Part shown: in pieces, positions 44,404 through 45,026 of the stretch | How positions within the stretch are numbered: position 1 is the stretch's first letter | Layout: each line of letters opens with the position of its first letter | Notes under the pieces: generated by a model | What the model saw: the letters and a program-made list of their open reading frames with translations, nothing else | The model's database searches: none | Told to the model about the DNA's origin: nothing | Program-made: the position numbers and the translations under genes | Assembly (NCBI RefSeq): GCF_010672525.1 | Contig: NZ_JAAHGH010000005.1 | Coordinates: 157,166-202,191 of the forward strand | Length of the DNA stretch: 45,026 nt | Origin: Okeania sp. SIO2B3 | GTDB taxonomy: Bacteria; Cyanobacteriota; Cyanobacteriia; Cyanobacteriales; Microcoleaceae | Reading direction: 5' to 3'

Positions 44404-44530
44404 AAAGCGGTCGTTTGCTTCGCAACGCTGACGCGAAACGCGACAGCGGAACGGAGTTCTCTCTTCGCAGCTTCCCGTAGGGTGGGATGGCGAGGTCTCC
44501 TCGCTGTCCGACCATCGACCAAGAGAAGAA
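44404..44530. repeat. GC-rich palindromic repeat ending GACCAAGAG
   Basis: A GC-rich stretch with AACGCTGACGCGAAACGCGA, CTTCGCAGC and CGACCATCGACCAAGAGAAG. Related islands are at 4938-5048 and 24138-24205. Overlapping frames on both strands are by-products of the high GC content. Confidence 0.5.
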
Positions 44531-44639
44531 AAATTTTTCCTTTTAGTCAATCCTCTTCTTTTCAAGGAGGGGTAATTATTAATTATTAATTGTTGAACTC
44601 CTCAACCATTTGTTTACCCAGAGCTATAAAATCTGATAA

Positions 44640-44745
44640 CTTATAGCTGATATAGAATCCGGTTATATATATGTTCATAATTTTATCTAGACTTCAAGCT
44701 TCAAATCTCCCCATCTCCCTATCTTCCCATCCCCCTCAAATATAC
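44640..44745. repeat. Interspersed repeat, inverted relative to 29280-29400
   Basis: TATAGAATCCGGTTATATAT, ATGTTCATAATTTTAT, GACTTCAAGC and a C-rich CTCCCCATCTCCC block follow in the reverse order of 29280-29400. No gene. Confidence 0.5.
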
Positions 44746-44782
44746 AATTAAGTGTTTAGCCTAATTTTATATGAGGGTTTGG

Positions 44783-45026
44783 AGACAAAATGAGGGGTCA
44801 GACCCTGAACTGCAACGTTGTAGTTATGAGCAGGAGTTAGAACCGAAACTGCAACGTTATAGTTATGGAAATTTTTGGATGATATAGAATCTGGTGATCG
44901 AGACAAAATGAGGGGTCAGACCCTGAACTGCAACGTTGTAGTTATGAGCAGGAGTTAGAACCGAAACTGCAACGTTATAGTTATGGAAATTTTTGGATGA
45001 TATAGAATCTGGTGATCGAGACAAAA
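44783..45026 (+). repeat. 118-bp tandem repeat, at least two copies, running off the window
   Basis: AGACAAAATGAGGGGTCAGA starts at 44783 and 44901, and AGACAAAA starts again at 45019, giving an exact 118-bp period with no visible difference between copies 1 and 2. Within each unit, ACTGCAACGTTGTAGTTATG and ACTGCAACGTTATAGTTATG form a shorter internal repeat. A 38-codon frame begins at ATG 44771 (MRVWRQNEGSDPELQRCSY...) and stops at 44887; no ribosome site. Confidence 0.85.

Noticed and set aside
44331-44589. Three overlapping frames on both strands near the window end
   Set aside because: They come from a GC-rich structured repeat in which stops are rare in all frames.

Overview
The window comes from a low-GC filamentous cyanobacterium that makes phycobilisomes. 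The evidence is phycocyanin genes (cpcBA), the chromophore lyases cpcE and cpcF, a PebB bilin reductase, a cyanobacterial glycogen branching enzyme, and nine HIP1 octamers (GCGATCGC) in 45 kb. Long AT-rich spacers full of small repeats, a PEB-synthesis gene and large NB-ARC/TPR proteins suggest a marine, Trichodesmium- or Okeania-like oscillatorian. That genus-level placement is inference.

Layout. 1-4488: light harvesting (3' end of pebB, cpcB, cpcA, a decayed tnpB, cpcE, a small MITE, cpcF). 4489-5684: repeats. 5685-8530: zinc-uptake genes znuA-znuC-znuB behind a Zur-box-like site. 8898-15397, minus strand: a membrane-anchored metzincin, then an alpha/beta-hydrolase-like protein whose nucleophile Ser is Asn, overlapping a 1603-residue NB-ARC protein with 32 near-identical helical repeats. 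15891-18218: glgB. 19227-22388: an FtsL-like protein and FtsI. 23269-23973: surE. 24929-29203: a 1424-residue protein joining a RelE-like N-terminus, an SF1 (UvrD-like) helicase and 16 TPRs. 30912-30984: tRNA-Met(CAU). 31171-35213: a secreted protein, a CNNM/CorC-HlyC protein, queF and a coiled-coil membrane protein. 36553-38194: speD and a pentapeptide-repeat protein. 38547-38690: a strongly folded intergenic segment that may be a 6S-like RNA. 39201-41340: a CHAD protein and a Crp/Fnr regulator. 42304-44152: ftsW and a GNAT acetyltransferase. 44783 to the end: a 118-bp tandem repeat running off the window.

The spacers hold several families of short inverted-repeat elements (MITE-like). Some are nested inside one another, and they carry interchangeable palindromic cores. 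Many different 7-bp tandem repeats are also present.

Two loci look like candidate conflict or signalling systems: the pseudo-hydrolase/NB-ARC/32-repeat pair, and the RelE-like/helicase/TPR fusion. The rest is mostly housekeeping: cell division (FtsL-like, FtsI, FtsW), glycogen, polyamine and queuosine synthesis, and zinc uptake.
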